Assembly (NCBI RefSeq): GCF_003945595.2
Contig: NW_024103862.1
Span: 558,001-622,000, forward strand
Length of the DNA stretch: 64,000 nt
DNA from: Pipra filicauda
Lineage: Eukaryota; Chordata; Aves; Passeriformes; Pipridae
Direction: 5' to 3'
Shown piece after piece: positions 25,641 through 37,487 of the stretch. The position numbers were made by a program, and so were the translations under genes. The notes beneath the pieces are model-generated. The model did no database searches. It saw only the letters and a list, made by a program, of their open reading frames with translations, and was not told the origin of the DNA. Position 1 is the stretch's first letter. Every line of letters starts with the position of its first letter.

Positions 25641-28517
25641 CTTGGAGTTTCATTATTAGATATCATATTAGATGTCGTTAGGTTCCATGCATTTGTTTTC
25701 CTGTTCAACTAATATACATTATTTTTCTGGTGCTGAGAATCTCAGTGTAAGGATCTGACTGCCAGTGTTCCATCAAAAATGTAGCCCTTTCATTTTGTTT
25801 CAGCAATAGTTGGGCTCCCACTAAGCACAGTGTGCTCACTCCTCTGTCTGCAGATAGCTCCACACATGCTTGATCCTTTATTTAAAAGATGGATTTATCT
25901 GTGTATGTGTCTGTGTGTCTGTGTGTATGTGTGTATGAGAGAGTTGAAGAAAATGCCAGAACATCTTTATTATTCTTCTTTTCCTTTCTTGTCTTTTAGT
26001 GCTCTAAAAGGAAATCCAAAATAATTTACTTGTGCTTATTTCTCACCATTTCTTCATTGACAATATTGTAATTCTCATTAGACCCATGAATAGGAGGTTA
26101 TATGATTCTATATTTTAATATAGACAGAGACTGGCAAATTAGTCTCTTTCAATTTTAGTTGGAAACATGAGCTGAACAGAGGGTTTCAGTTGTTTTTCTC
26201 TTAACAATCTGTTTTATTTTTTAAAACATCATCATATTTTTGTTACAGGGGGAAAAAAGTAAACACCAGTTTTCAGCTAAAAGGTGTGGATATCATTTGC
26301 GAAACTGAAAAGGGAAGCCAGTTCATTGAGCTCACCACCATGCATAGTGATTCATAAAGTGACCACTTAAAGACACCCTCAGTGTTTTGCTTTGGTAAAT
26401 TTTCACATCAGCAGTCACATCATATATGAAAGTCATTTACAAGGCAGGAAACATTCCCCATGCATTGACTAAAATTCAGCACCTTTCACAAACATTGTAG
26501 GTTGTTTGAAGTTGTTCCAATTTCCATTATCTTGTATAGTCACAGCATTTAGAAACAGGAAAGACTGGAGTAAAATGCAAAGGAAGTTAAAATGTCAGAG
26601 GTCCCCAAAATAAAAGCAGAGCAAAACAAATACCAAACAAAAAATTCAGTACAAACCAGGTTTCATCTGGCATTTTTTGTAGCCAAAGCTTCTCTTATCA
26701 ATGTGGGGGATTTTTGTTTTTATTTTTCAGTGAGCTGTAGACCAATCCTAATTCTGATAAAGCATATTGTGCATATGTGCCAGTGAAAGGTCCTGTGCAT
26801 GTTAAATTTATTTCAGGCAGTTTCATCATTCCATTAGAGCAAAGACTGAATTTTTAAATTGTCAGAAAGATGCCAGTTTTGGGCGTTCTTAGGATAAGCC
26901 AATCTATTCAATTCGGACAAAACCCACCAGTACATAATAGTCTTTACAAGCTCATAAACCACCATACCACCCAAGATGTTAACAAGCTGGCATGTTTTGA
27001 GCATCAAAGATAGAGAGGAAACTGTGTTTACATGTTTGGCACAAAAACTAATGAGGAAAGTCAATTGGCCCTTTGTCTTGAGGGTCTGAAGAGCTGCACT
27101 CTAATGTTTGGTTTCTTGGTTGGCACTTGTTCAAGTAATCACTCGTGGCCTGACAAAGCAGCACTTGTGTTTTATTAGTGGCCATGCTGAACTCTCCTGC
27201 CTGGGCTGTGTTGTCTCTCAATAGAGCACTGCACCAGAGGGCACACTTATTTGAAAACACTAAATCAGAGCATGATGATCTTTGCCCGACAAATACAACC
27301 AAGAGAGCAGAAAAAAATGTTGACAACAGCTCTCCTTTTGTTAGAGAAAGTGAAGAAACAACAACTGGCGTGTGTGCATGTGCGTGCATGTAGGAACAGT
27401 CCCGAAACACCAGTGACAAAACCAGCAAAACTTTGTTCTCATGATGAGATGCTCAGAGCCAATTGCATTCACTCCTTGATTGAGAACAGGACATCAGCAA
27501 GGCTAAAATTCATGTTGTTCGCAGCTGGGAGAGCAGACATTGTTAATGTGTCAGGTTAGTCTGGCACAACCAACAAAGCTACAGGTTCAGAAAGTAGTAT
27601 AGTGCAAAGAATTTGAAAGTCATTGTTTCATCTACTTAAAACAGGTAAAAGGCAAATCCTGGAGGGTCAGACTTCTTTACCTGATGAAACTCAAACCTTC
27701 AGCTTTCAAATACTTTAAAAAGCACAAATTTGTCAGCGAAATTAGGATGAGATTCATGACTTGGGAAATTCGACTTTCCTGGTGAAACTGTTGGTACTCA
27801 TTGCCAGAAAGATGATGAGAAAAAACTTGCAAACTCTGACTCACAGCAGCAGTTCCACTGACTGTGAGATAATCGCACAGAGAAAAATTAGCTGTTCCAC
27901 TTATGATGTCTGTATGTAGGAATTTTCACCAGTCTGGGGGTGGGGTAAAAAAAGCCCAGAGGGATACAAAAGTGAAAAACAATTACTAAACTGAAGATCC
28001 TTTATCTTGGGCTATTTTGTTTAAACTATTTTTGCATGTCACTTAGAATCTCCTATGTAGGATATATAGAACATATGCAAGTATTGCAACAAAGTTTTGC
28101 ATGCCACCTCCACTTAGCTTCACTAATTTGACCACATCTTGACTTTTAATGCAGCTACCTATAGATATGTTAGATGTACGCTTAACAGTATCTAGTTTTG
28201 TAGCTCTAATCTCAGACATTTTCTAAAGTTATGAGGAGGTGACAAAAACAGCAGGTGGGTTCTGTTTAAAATACATTTTTAAAGAACAAGAAAAAATCTT
28301 ACTAGTTTTTGTCTCAGTGATAATTGAGTCTGAAATGAAATAAATGTAATTAAAATCTTATATATGAGGAACTATTTTTGTTTATACATTTCAGCATTTG
28401 GAATGTAATTTTAAAATTTTCCTGTATTAATTCCATGATTATTTAAAATCATATTACAATTTAAATTATATAAGTTGGAAAAAAGATAAGTAAAATACTG
28501 AAAGAAGTTGTATCAGG
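25641..28517. other. AT-rich non-coding DNA
   Basis: I recognise nothing except a weak TG-rich microsatellite at 25900-25937. The 126-codon minus frame 27048-27428 overlaps two plus-strand frames and has no domain, so I treat it as chance. Confidence 0.55.
25900..25937. repeat. imperfect (TG)n microsatellite
   Basis: Alternating TG with TA and TC interruptions (tgtgtatgtgtctgtgtgtc and on). It is short and interrupted, so likely old. Confidence 0.85.
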
Positions 28518-28601
28518 TAAAAAAAAACAAAAAAAAAACAAAACAAAAAAAACCCGACCAACAAAACAAAACAAAACAAAACAAACAAACAAACAAACAA
28601 A
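28518..28601. repeat. A-rich simple repeat, (CAAAA)n then (CAAA)n
   Basis: An interrupted A run is followed by about four CAAAA units and then five CAAA units. This could be an expanded retrotransposon A-tail, but the sequence upstream matches no element I know. The leucine/phenylalanine-rich minus frame over it (28466-28759) is an artefact of the repeat. Confidence 0.85.
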
Positions 28602-31600
28602 GCCAAAATAAAATTAAAGCCAATCAAGAATGTGGTATCTGAGTTTTTGTCATGGTATAAAGATGCAATGGTTATCTGATGGATTAAAACTGCCCAGGTA
28701 GGCAAGAGGATCAAAATATCGCTCACTGCATCCTTTATAAAAAAAGTCTGACATCTCAAACAAACTGAATATTATACACATTACAACTGAACAGTCTCTA
28801 AACTTGTCCTGCCACCAAAATCATTAACTGATCTGTGACATCCTGTAACAGTTCTGGAATCATACCAGAAGGACAACAAATTGTGTTTGCAGTAACTGTG
28901 TTTCTGAAGAGTCTGTTTTTCTTAATTTTTATGTAAGATTTGGGGCACGCTTTTTGGCTTTCAAATAAACTTTAGTTAATAAATATCATTTCCAGCTCAA
29001 ATTGATCATAAAATTGCAGCAGGCCATATGTGGCATATAATACTGTATTGCTTGTCTGATAAAACTCGAGTGCAGTGGGTACAGTAAAGCATTTCTGCAT
29101 TCAGTTAGGTCTTGGCATCTCCTTATCTGTCCAGAGACTAAACTCTGTCTCAGGAGAATACCTCGTAGGTTTATTTCAGGGCACTGCAAAGGATATGCTA
29201 CTTTGACACAAAATGTATATTGCTACTGTAGTCTTAAGGCTCCTTGGTACACTGCTCCAACACAATCCTCCAGGAGATAACTCACAATGAGTGCTTATTT
29301 GCACTTTTTAACCTGTCCCCTGCTGAATACTTAGAGGTTCAGGACTAAAATCCAGTTTTAGGAGGAACTAGTATCTGACCAGTGTAGATGCAAATAAAGA
29401 ACTAAGTAAAATATACCCCTGTCTGTATATCCCCTTAAAATGCTGAAATGATAGAACTTTGGTATTTGACTCTGTTTTGGAGAACGAAATAGACATTATT
29501 TCTCTCTTCTATAGCAAAGTTTTTTCTGTCACACAGGTCAGGAATCAAGCAATCCCCTTAATAGTAGTGTGGGAACTGAATGAGTAAATGCAACATATAG
29601 CTAACACTGAACCTTTTGAAAAACAGTGTCTATTAATTCAGACCTGCCAATACTTAAGTTTACCTAGGGGATCAGCAGTTTCTATATTCTGGTTTTGTTT
29701 TCTCCTCTAAAATCTGCCATTTCTTTTAGTAACTACAACACATCTTTTTAAATATTTCACAAGGCTTTCCTTGTCCTAAGAGAAACAGCTTAGTACTCCC
29801 CATTGGTTTAGGGATTACTATTAACTGCTGCATTGTAGTGGGGTGAATTATACTTTAAACACAAATAAGACATGTAGCAGATAGAACAGCATAAAGAAAT
29901 TTTCATTACTTCCTACAGATTTAGATCCAAGTGGTAATCAATTTCTTAAATTTCTACACTATTTGTCCCCACTATTTCTGTGTGTTGGATGATTTAAAAT
30001 TTATTACAGTGATTTTTGATAACTATGTATTATGGATACTGTTCGCTGGTTTACAAAAGACTAATGCTTAGATGCATTTATTTTATAAATAGGAATTATA
30101 CATTGATTATTGTTTCATTCTAACAATCGTAGTCAGAATTAAGTCATGCATGTAGGGGTTCTACTGGGAAAGCTGCAGATTGGAGCAATCAAAGAAGATA
30201 AGAAAAATTAAATACTTTAACCCCGGTGTTATCTATCCTCTATGAAAGAAACTTATTTCTTATTTCCCTACTGTTTAATTTTTTCCTAAATATTTCCAGG
30301 GAAAACACTGTGTTTCTATTTTTTCACTGAAAACCGAATTGCCTATTTTGAACTGACATATTTATAACCTGCTAACCTAGTATGAGCACTAACATATAGA
30401 AGTTATTTGCCTTGTGAATTAAACTTTTACAAAATATATATCTTTGAGAGCTAGTTTTTGTGGTGTTTGTTTAATATTGTTATAAGACCAATTCAGTAAA
30501 GGCAATATCCTCAGCACTTACACCTTTCTTGTTAGCATTTCTTGCTAGTACAAAACCTGAGTTTCTTACCTATAAATGAAGGAAAACAGAATCACCCCAT
30601 TTCAAGATGAAGCTTGGAACTGAAAGTAGCACTTTACAATACAAGTTTATTTCCTGGAAGTTAAAGTTATGACACGCTAAAATGAGCAAAGAAGTGATAT
30701 CACACTATCACAGTGTGACAGATACTATAAAGGACATGATTCTAAAGCATAGCCAGCAGAATTATGAAGAATAGGAAATATTTTTGGGACTAGCCATTTT
30801 TACCCTAAGCCTTCATGGAGCTGAAAGTCACAGAAATTTCAATGCTACAAAAGTAACTGTGAAAAATATTTTATCTGTGTGTTTACACCAATGGAAAGAT
30901 AGATTCACTGTGACAATAGAATTATAACAATACAACTCTTTCCTTAGACTTTCTTTGTTAGAAATATCTCTGTGCAGAAGAACAGATAAAGTTATTACTG
31001 GTATGTTTCTTAATAACGAGTCTTCTGCAACATGGCCCTATCCACTATTATAAGTATGAATGCTTCTATGGATATATTTGTTCTTGGACACAGTTGGCAA
31101 TGTGGTGACTGAATTAAATGAAAATAGGAGTAAAATATTGCTATATCATTTGAAAATCAATGACACTTACATGATACAACAGTACAAATCTCTGGACCTG
31201 ACAAAATTAAGATATTGATGAAAATACCTTCAATATGAAACATTATCCAAGTTAATCAACTTCTACAATACACTGTTTAGTCTTTTATTTTTCAGCAATT
31301 TTCTATAAGACTTTGAAAAATCTCTTTACACTTCTGAAGTTACATGTTTTCAAAAGAGTAAAGTAGCAGAATGCTGCTTTTCATCTACCCTAACTCAGAC
31401 AAAGCTCTCATTTTCTTCATTGAGAACTTGCCGTTAAACTAAATATCTAAACTAACATGCTGGTTTAGTAACTGTGTAGGCTACTAAATCCAAACACGGG
31501 TGCCTAACAACGACTTGATTGATTTCATACTGCAACTGTCCAGAAATTCTACTGATAAAATGGAAAACAAAAGTCTGAATCTGCAGATGTTTATGTTTCA

Positions 31601-33446
31601 AGATAATTTACAGCCCTAATTTCAAATGCTTCCATTGTTTTGAACAATTTTTGTGTGAAACTTTCCTTATCTTTTTTTATTAGCTAACCATTTTTATTGG
31701 TCCTTAGCTTTCAGCTTTGCAAGCTCAACACATACCCTTTACCTTGGCAAATTATTTTTCCAGTGGCCACATAATGAACTGTCCCATTTTTAATGCCAGG
31801 GTAGCAACACTAATTCATCCAAATAAATTACAGTTAACCATACACAACCGGTGGAGACATGGGAGACAGACTTACTGAAGTACATATTTAAAACAGTCTT
31901 TTTTATCTATATGGCACAGTCAATGTTTTTCAACTGAACCAAACTCAGAACATGGCTTATCTACTTTATTCTGCCTTTAATTTTGTAACAGAGTTTGTAC
32001 TCGTGGCAAATGAGAGGTATGCATGCATTCAGAAAAATAGACATTTGCCAGAAAGACCTGGAAGAGTTGCTTCAGTTTCCTCCTTCTTGCAAAAGGTAAT
32101 GGACTATAACCGATCTGTCCCTGAACAGATCTGGCAATGAGGTCTTGGAAATGATAGAGTGAAAACCCTCTGGCCAAGATGCTTTTGCAGAATTGCGAGG
32201 ATGGGCACACGCTGACAGAGGCACTTTGCTTCCACCAGCAGCTGCTTGGCCTTCCTATTCCTTCATCTTAATCACCCTGCCCATAGAGCTCCTCTCAATG
32301 CAAATCCCGGTGCTATAGAGCACTATGACATGGGCAGCTGAGGTCTTTCTTCCTCGCCAAAAGAAAGAAGTCTGTTTGTGGAGGGTCCCCTCCACGCTTG
32401 GATGAATGGATAAGCATCGTCCCTGCATACATACTGCCCTTGCTGAATGAACATCATAATTTTCTTGGTCTAAGAAACTAGGTACCTGAAACCACAGCAG
32501 TTGGTTGGTCTGTCTGAATTAAGGCTTATTATTGCATAACATATGACTCTTGTGTTGAAGGATTTCAGTCTAAAATATAAGCAAATCAGACACAAGCACA
32601 GTACTGTGGGTATTACACAAAGCTTTAATTTTTGCACTCCCAAAGGTCCTGTATACTTTGAGAATAGCCCCAGTGGACAAAATCTCTAAGCCAGGTTTCT
32701 GAATAGAAAATCCACTTCCTGCAAGTTCGATTAAGCTAGCTAATTTTCAGTCAAACACACTAATTTCCAGACAGGTTCTTCTGATGTTTTCCCTCTGTTT
32801 GCAATTTGCATCGTTAAATAGCTTGGTGTTTCAAAGCAGCCGCTGTAGTAAGGTCACAAGGTTTTATGTTAAATAGCAACATCCTCAGCTTTTTAAAGAA
32901 GAAACAGAGAGCAGCTGATCTGATGGTGCATAATTTTCCTTCTTTCTCTTTTTCTCTTTGGGGTGAGAAAAAGGAAGGATTGGAGCTTCTTATGGATCAC
33001 AGACATTTTACTCTGGAAGAAAGAGCAGATCTGTAGGTCTCTGTGCTCTCGAAAGCAACACAAAATCACAGGTGTCCTTGCTTATCAAGAAATCCCCTTC
33101 TTTTCTAATGGTTTGTCTTTCTCTCCCTGAGAACAGCGGGTCATCTTTTGGGCATGGATATCTCATTTTAAGGGGTACAAAATTCAGTATTAAAAGGAAA
33201 ATTTTAAATAAAGGTATGCATGAATTTGAAGATTAAATAAAAAAAAATGCTTGGCAACATTCAGTATGCCAGAAAGCCAGGCTGTGCTGACCCATCCAGA
33301 GTAAACAGTTATAGTAAACGAGTGTTCCTCAATTGATTCTGCATGTGCTCTGTTTCCATATCTGAGAAATAGTGGTAACAGCACAGCAAATAAAGTGTGA
33401 CACAAAGACACCTTCATTCAGTCTTTCTCCCAGTAAAATTGTTTCA
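28602..33446. other. AT-rich non-coding DNA
   Basis: No gene, transposon or notable repeat is recognised. The short frames at 31952-32140 plus and 31977-32210 minus overlap each other and have no domains. A few small palindromes, such as the one near 30690-30720, are within what AT-rich DNA gives by chance. Confidence 0.55.
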
Positions 33447-33465
33447 CCCACCCCCACCCACCCCC
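33447..33465 (-). other. G-quadruplex motif with 1-nt loops
   Basis: The plus strand reads CCC-A-CCCCC-A-CCC-A-CCCCC, so the minus strand is GGGGGTGGGTGGGGGTGGG. Four G-tracts of at least three are joined by single T loops, the arrangement known to give very stable parallel quadruplexes. The C-rich strand could form an i-motif. No promoter or gene is recognised next to it. Confidence 0.85.
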
Positions 33466-36327
33466 TTTTTTATGGTCACACAAAGTGAATTTGTGTACTA
33501 CAGCTACCCTGAAGCAGTTTTTCATGCCTCAGGAGACTGGCTGGTCACTGGGATTGAAAAAGCCTGAATCTCATAGCTCCAAGCAGTTTTGACAGTTGCT
33601 GAAGACATGTATCAGTAAATACTCTAAACTGAACTTAGCACAGTATCAAAGGCTCCTGAGCCGAGCGGCCCTGACAAAGCTATTCTCAGCCCATCAGGGC
33701 TCTGGGACATGCAGCCTCACGCTGGAAATGCTGCTGCTGAATTGCTCTGTGGCTCTGCATCCACCAGATTTAAAATCATTTCACATGTGTTTTTATCTCA
33801 TAAATGTAGACACACATACATTTGAGAGGGGTGCAGCAAGAAACACTGAATATCGTTAAAATCATCACTGAAAGCAATGGCTTTTGTATAATTACATGTA
33901 TTCATACATGTAGGTATAAATGTACAGATGAGTGAATATGGGATGTATATCTTGACAAGCAAAACAAAGAGCAAATGCAGTTCTGCCTATATCTCACATT
34001 ACAACTCTGAGTGATATATCTAAAAGCCTCATGTAATCATAAGGTTGTCAGTTTTAAAATGCTGATACATAGAAAAATGACAAGGCACTCCTGCAGACAG
34101 GGAAAACACGCTTTGCCACATACACAGAGGAAGATACAGATGTTCTGACCTATGTGGAAAAAAAATAAACAAAATATAAATCTCCATTTTGAAGCAAATA
34201 TAATGGTAATTTTATCACTGAGGCCTCTTTGGGGAAAAAATATAGTATTTGATGCATTGCACTTTTGCTTTGCTTGTGAGTCAACCATTACAATTAAGAC
34301 AAGAGAGTTGGAAAATTTAATTCAGTTTAATTCATTATACATTTTTCCCCTTCCAGAGAGCCATGTGATGTAATAGAACATAAGAAACCATGTCTTGTCA
34401 TTCAATATTTATTAAGCAAACTAAAATAGCCTGTTTTGTAGAAAACAAATTTCATTTTGCCTGTCACACTACAACCTAGTGCCAGTCTGATCTGTTGTAT
34501 AGTCTCACTGAACCCAGTGACTTTGAAGTATATTGTGTATACAAATGTCTTGCTGTAAGCAGTCCTGTACTATCAGCATGTGTGGAGACCAGCATGAACT
34601 TGCCATTCAGAGAAATACAGGGCTATGAGGAAGAGAAGAGAATTCTGCTATTTTTTCTTCCTTATTTAGGTGCTGCAGAAGAATATGAAAGTAGTTCAAC
34701 GAGGCAAATGATACAAGAACAGTTCTTTTGAGTATGTTCTGATGTGTGCAAACATGACATATTTAATTAGTATTACATTCTATCTTTTATAAGAAATCCA
34801 AGATTCAAGATAGGATAATTATCTTTTAACAACATACAGCTGCTAGACTTCTCAGGAATATGGTACCCAACATTGGTTCTTAGATCCCGTCACAAATAAC
34901 CACTTTCACAGCAGAACATTTATAAATGTCACGTCATGGAAGAGAAAAGCAACTGTAGAAAAAGGGAAACATTTTCGTTCTTATAGATAAAGCAAGGCCT
35001 CAGAACCTCACACCTATGCAGCAGGCAAATGTGATTAAAGGCAGAGCAAGCAAGCAAAAACCTTGCATTAAACAGATCATGAATTTGCTTGTGGGTCTGT
35101 AACAGATGTGTTACTAAGGATGCTTTGTTTATCCAGTTGCAAGTCTGTCGAAGAGAATCATTCCAGTGATGCTGCTTATCACGCTTTTAATTCTGCTCAG
35201 GCAAAACTGTTAGCTTTGAAAAAGCAATTTTTTTTTGGCCCTACTATATCTGGCTGCACAGAATTTTCAAAGCACCACAATGTTGTAAAAAATGCCCTTT
35301 TAATCAGATTACCCTTGGCGAACGTCCCAAACTCAGGCTGAAGTGCAGTGCTTGTGGTTTCTCAACAGCTTACACTAAGCCTGCACCATGGAAATAATCT
35401 ACTTTTAAAACCCAGGAAACAAATCGACTGCACTAAGGACATAAGTCGCTGTCATTAGGGAGTGATTAAGCTAAACATTTTTATACACTCTGGTAGCCCA
35501 GTTTCATATTGTGTACCTCTGCATAGAGAGAAAAAATGGTACCCCAAATGACTGCTTGTTTGATTCAGTCACCCCAAAAAGATATGGTCTTACACAAATT
35601 AAACTTTATTTTCCCCTAGTAATCACAAGAGAAAAAAAAAGAGGGGGAAAAAGAGAGAGATTTGCTTTTAGTGAATTAGAAAATACAGTAAAATCAGCTT
35701 TACAAGCAATAATTCAACTGAGGATCATGAGTTTGATTAAAGACTGTACACGATATTTTTTGACACACATTAGCCTCTCCTAAAAATCCTGTCACCTTAT
35801 ATTAAATTACGGCTACTTGTTTTATGCAAACATATTTCCTTTAATACATAATTTATATTGAAAATTCTGTGTGTTTTTGAAGAGATAGATACCATTTTTA
35901 CAATTTTCCATTATAATGCCAGGTCTTCAGCTTTCTGTGATGTTGCATTTTTCATAGTGGGAAAATAAAACATTGAGATGTTTGAACAGAAATTACTGCA
36001 CCTCCCCCAATTTTCCTTTAACAAAACTGTAAAAAAAGGATGCAGATCTGACTCTAATAAAATTATTTGATGTCTGAGACAACCTTGCTATTTTGGTACC
36101 TGCAGATCCTAAAGAAGACAGGATCTAGATGTCAGTTCCTGGTGCATGAGGAGCAGAAGGTGTATTTGCAGGAGGGAGGGAGGATTGGTTTTGTTTTGTG
36201 CATAAGTCTGAGCTCAGGTTTGACATAGATGGCGTGTTCAACTGGTCTAAGGTACAAATCTGGTCCGTTCTTGTTCTCTACTTTGGACATTCTGTTGATA
36301 GTTCATTTCTAATTTATGAAATACGTC
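33466..36327. other. AT-rich non-coding DNA
   Basis: No gene is recognised. It has a short double palindrome (TACATGTA twice, 33893-33912) and a pure-purine tract of 34 nt at 35627-35660. Open frames up to 90 codons lack domains. Confidence 0.55.
35627..35660 (+). repeat. homopurine tract, 34 nt
   Basis: Uninterrupted A/G run containing AAAAAAAAA, GGGGG and (GA)n segments. Simple sequence. Confidence 0.85.
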
Positions 36328-36390
36328 ATTAATCCTCAATCTGTCAGACTCTTTTTGACAATAATTCAGTCTGACAGTTGAAGGATTAAT
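36328..36390 (+). other. 22-bp near-perfect hairpin, miRNA-like or tiny palindromic element
   Basis: The left arm (36328-36350, starting ATTAATCCTC and ending CTGTCAGACT) pairs with the right arm (36368-36390, starting AGTCTGACAG and ending GGATTAAT) over 22 base pairs, with one unpaired base on each side (T near 36340, A near 36381). The loop is 17 nt, T- and A-rich. Pairing stops at the outer ends. Such a stem-loop fits a short pre-miRNA, a MITE-like palindrome or a dyad regulatory site. I match it to no known miRNA seed. Confidence 0.6.
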
Positions 36391-36677
36391 ATTTATTAAA
36401 CATCCCGTACTTTAGAAGTCAAAGAAATGCTCAATTCATTTCAGCGGCAAAATCTTCAAACTCATAGCAAGCACTAGCCTCAATCCCTTCGTGCACCCTA
36501 AAAGCAAATAAACATAAAAGGAAACACAATAGGAATAGCAGATGACCAAGAAAAGCATAAGAGAAACAAACCAAAAAGAAAAAAAATAATTACAAGTAAT
36601 CCTTCAAAAGACGTGGTAGTGGATTCATTTAAGGTATTCCTCCCTCTGCCCAAGCATATGCTTTCTTGCTGTTCCTT

Positions 36678-36706
36678 CCCCTTCCAGCCCTCCCCCTCCC
36701 TTCCCC
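36678..36706 (-). other. G-quadruplex motif, purine-rich strand
   Basis: The minus strand reads GGGG-AA-GGG-A-GGGGG-A-GGG (36706 to 36688), with a further GGGG at 36681-36678. Loops are 1-2 nt. It lies in a pyrimidine-rich (plus strand) run at 36660-36710. Confidence 0.8.
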
Positions 36707-36775
36707 ACTCATAAATAATTCATAACCTGATAAATATGCAATTTCAAAAAAGTGCAGACACGGCAGCACTGCATT

Positions 36776-36790
36776 AAAAAAAAAAAAAAA
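36776..36790. repeat. poly-A tract (15 A)
   Basis: Uninterrupted A run between TGCATT and GGCTTG. No retrotransposed body is recognised upstream. Confidence 0.85.
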
Positions 36791-37133
36791 GGCTTGTGCT
36801 TTTCACACAGAAGACCTGAGCTGCACTTAACGGATGACAGATTTTCCAGTATTCAAAAGCTGTATTATATATATGATAGGAGTGAGACAATATTTCTGGT
36901 CTGATTCCCTGCTAGACATGTTGTGAATTGTATGTGGAAAGCTGTAACATAAAACAAATGGTGTTGTTGGTTTGGTTTGAGTTGGTTTCTTCTTTTTCTT
37001 TTCTTTCTTTTTTGAAAGACAATATAAAGTGAAAAGCAACAATGTTCCCACCATTTAAAGTTTGACTCAATGTATGTTTTCAGGTCATTACAAAATTAGG
37101 GAGTGAGTACTGCTGGAGAAGGAGAGCAGCCAC

Positions 37134-37431
37134 ATGTTTTTTCATGTAGCCGGTGCAGAATTTGCAGGTAGCGCACGTGCTGTACGTAATTCTCCAGTGA
37201 TCCCACTGGGAAGGTCTCCCTCCTCCCAGAGTCCCCCTAAGCAGTGGCCACTTATGGGCCATCGTGTGAATGCTCTTCGGGGGCCAATTTCCCAGGCTCA
37301 GCAGCAAAGTGCTGTGCCTGCTGCTTGTACGCAGGTAAAGCCCACCCTAAGCAAGATGCAGGATGAGAAGCGGAGTACCTCCATTTTGTGGGCTAATTGC
37401 TTCATTACCACGCTGAAACAAAATGGAGGAA

Positions 37432-37435
<4 letters not shown>
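37134..37435. promoter_or_regulatory. candidate regulatory element with YY1-like inverted repeat
   Basis: This GC-richer, CpG-containing block in AT-rich desert holds a palindromic E-box GCACGTGC (37173-37180). It also has a perfect 12-bp inverted repeat, CCTCCATTTTGT (37378-37389) and ACAAAATGGAGG (37418-37429), around a 28-nt centre that contains CTAATTG, a homeodomain-type core. CCATTTT/AAAATGG resembles the YY1 core. The clustering suggests an enhancer or an unannotated promoter or exon. The regulatory role is inference from motif content only. The overlapping open frames on both strands show no domain. Confidence 0.3.
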
Positions 37436-37462
<27 letters not shown>

Positions 37463-37487
37463 GGAAGACCTTTTTTTTTTTTTTTTT
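37436..37487. repeat. double poly-T: 27 T, 8-nt spacer, 17 T
   Basis: T(27) at 37436-37462, then GGAAGACC, then T(17) at 37471-37487. On the minus strand this is two A-tails in tandem, the second starting right after the candidate regulatory block. Either a simple repeat with an insertion or nested A-tails of retro-insertions whose bodies I do not recognise. Confidence 0.9.

Noticed and set aside
27048..27559. Overlapping frames of 71-126 codons on both strands.
   Set aside because: All lack domains; composition explains them.
28466..28759. Membrane-protein-like hydrophobic minus frame.
   Set aside because: Its Phe/Leu/Val runs come from the (CAAAA)n/(CAAA)n simple repeat.
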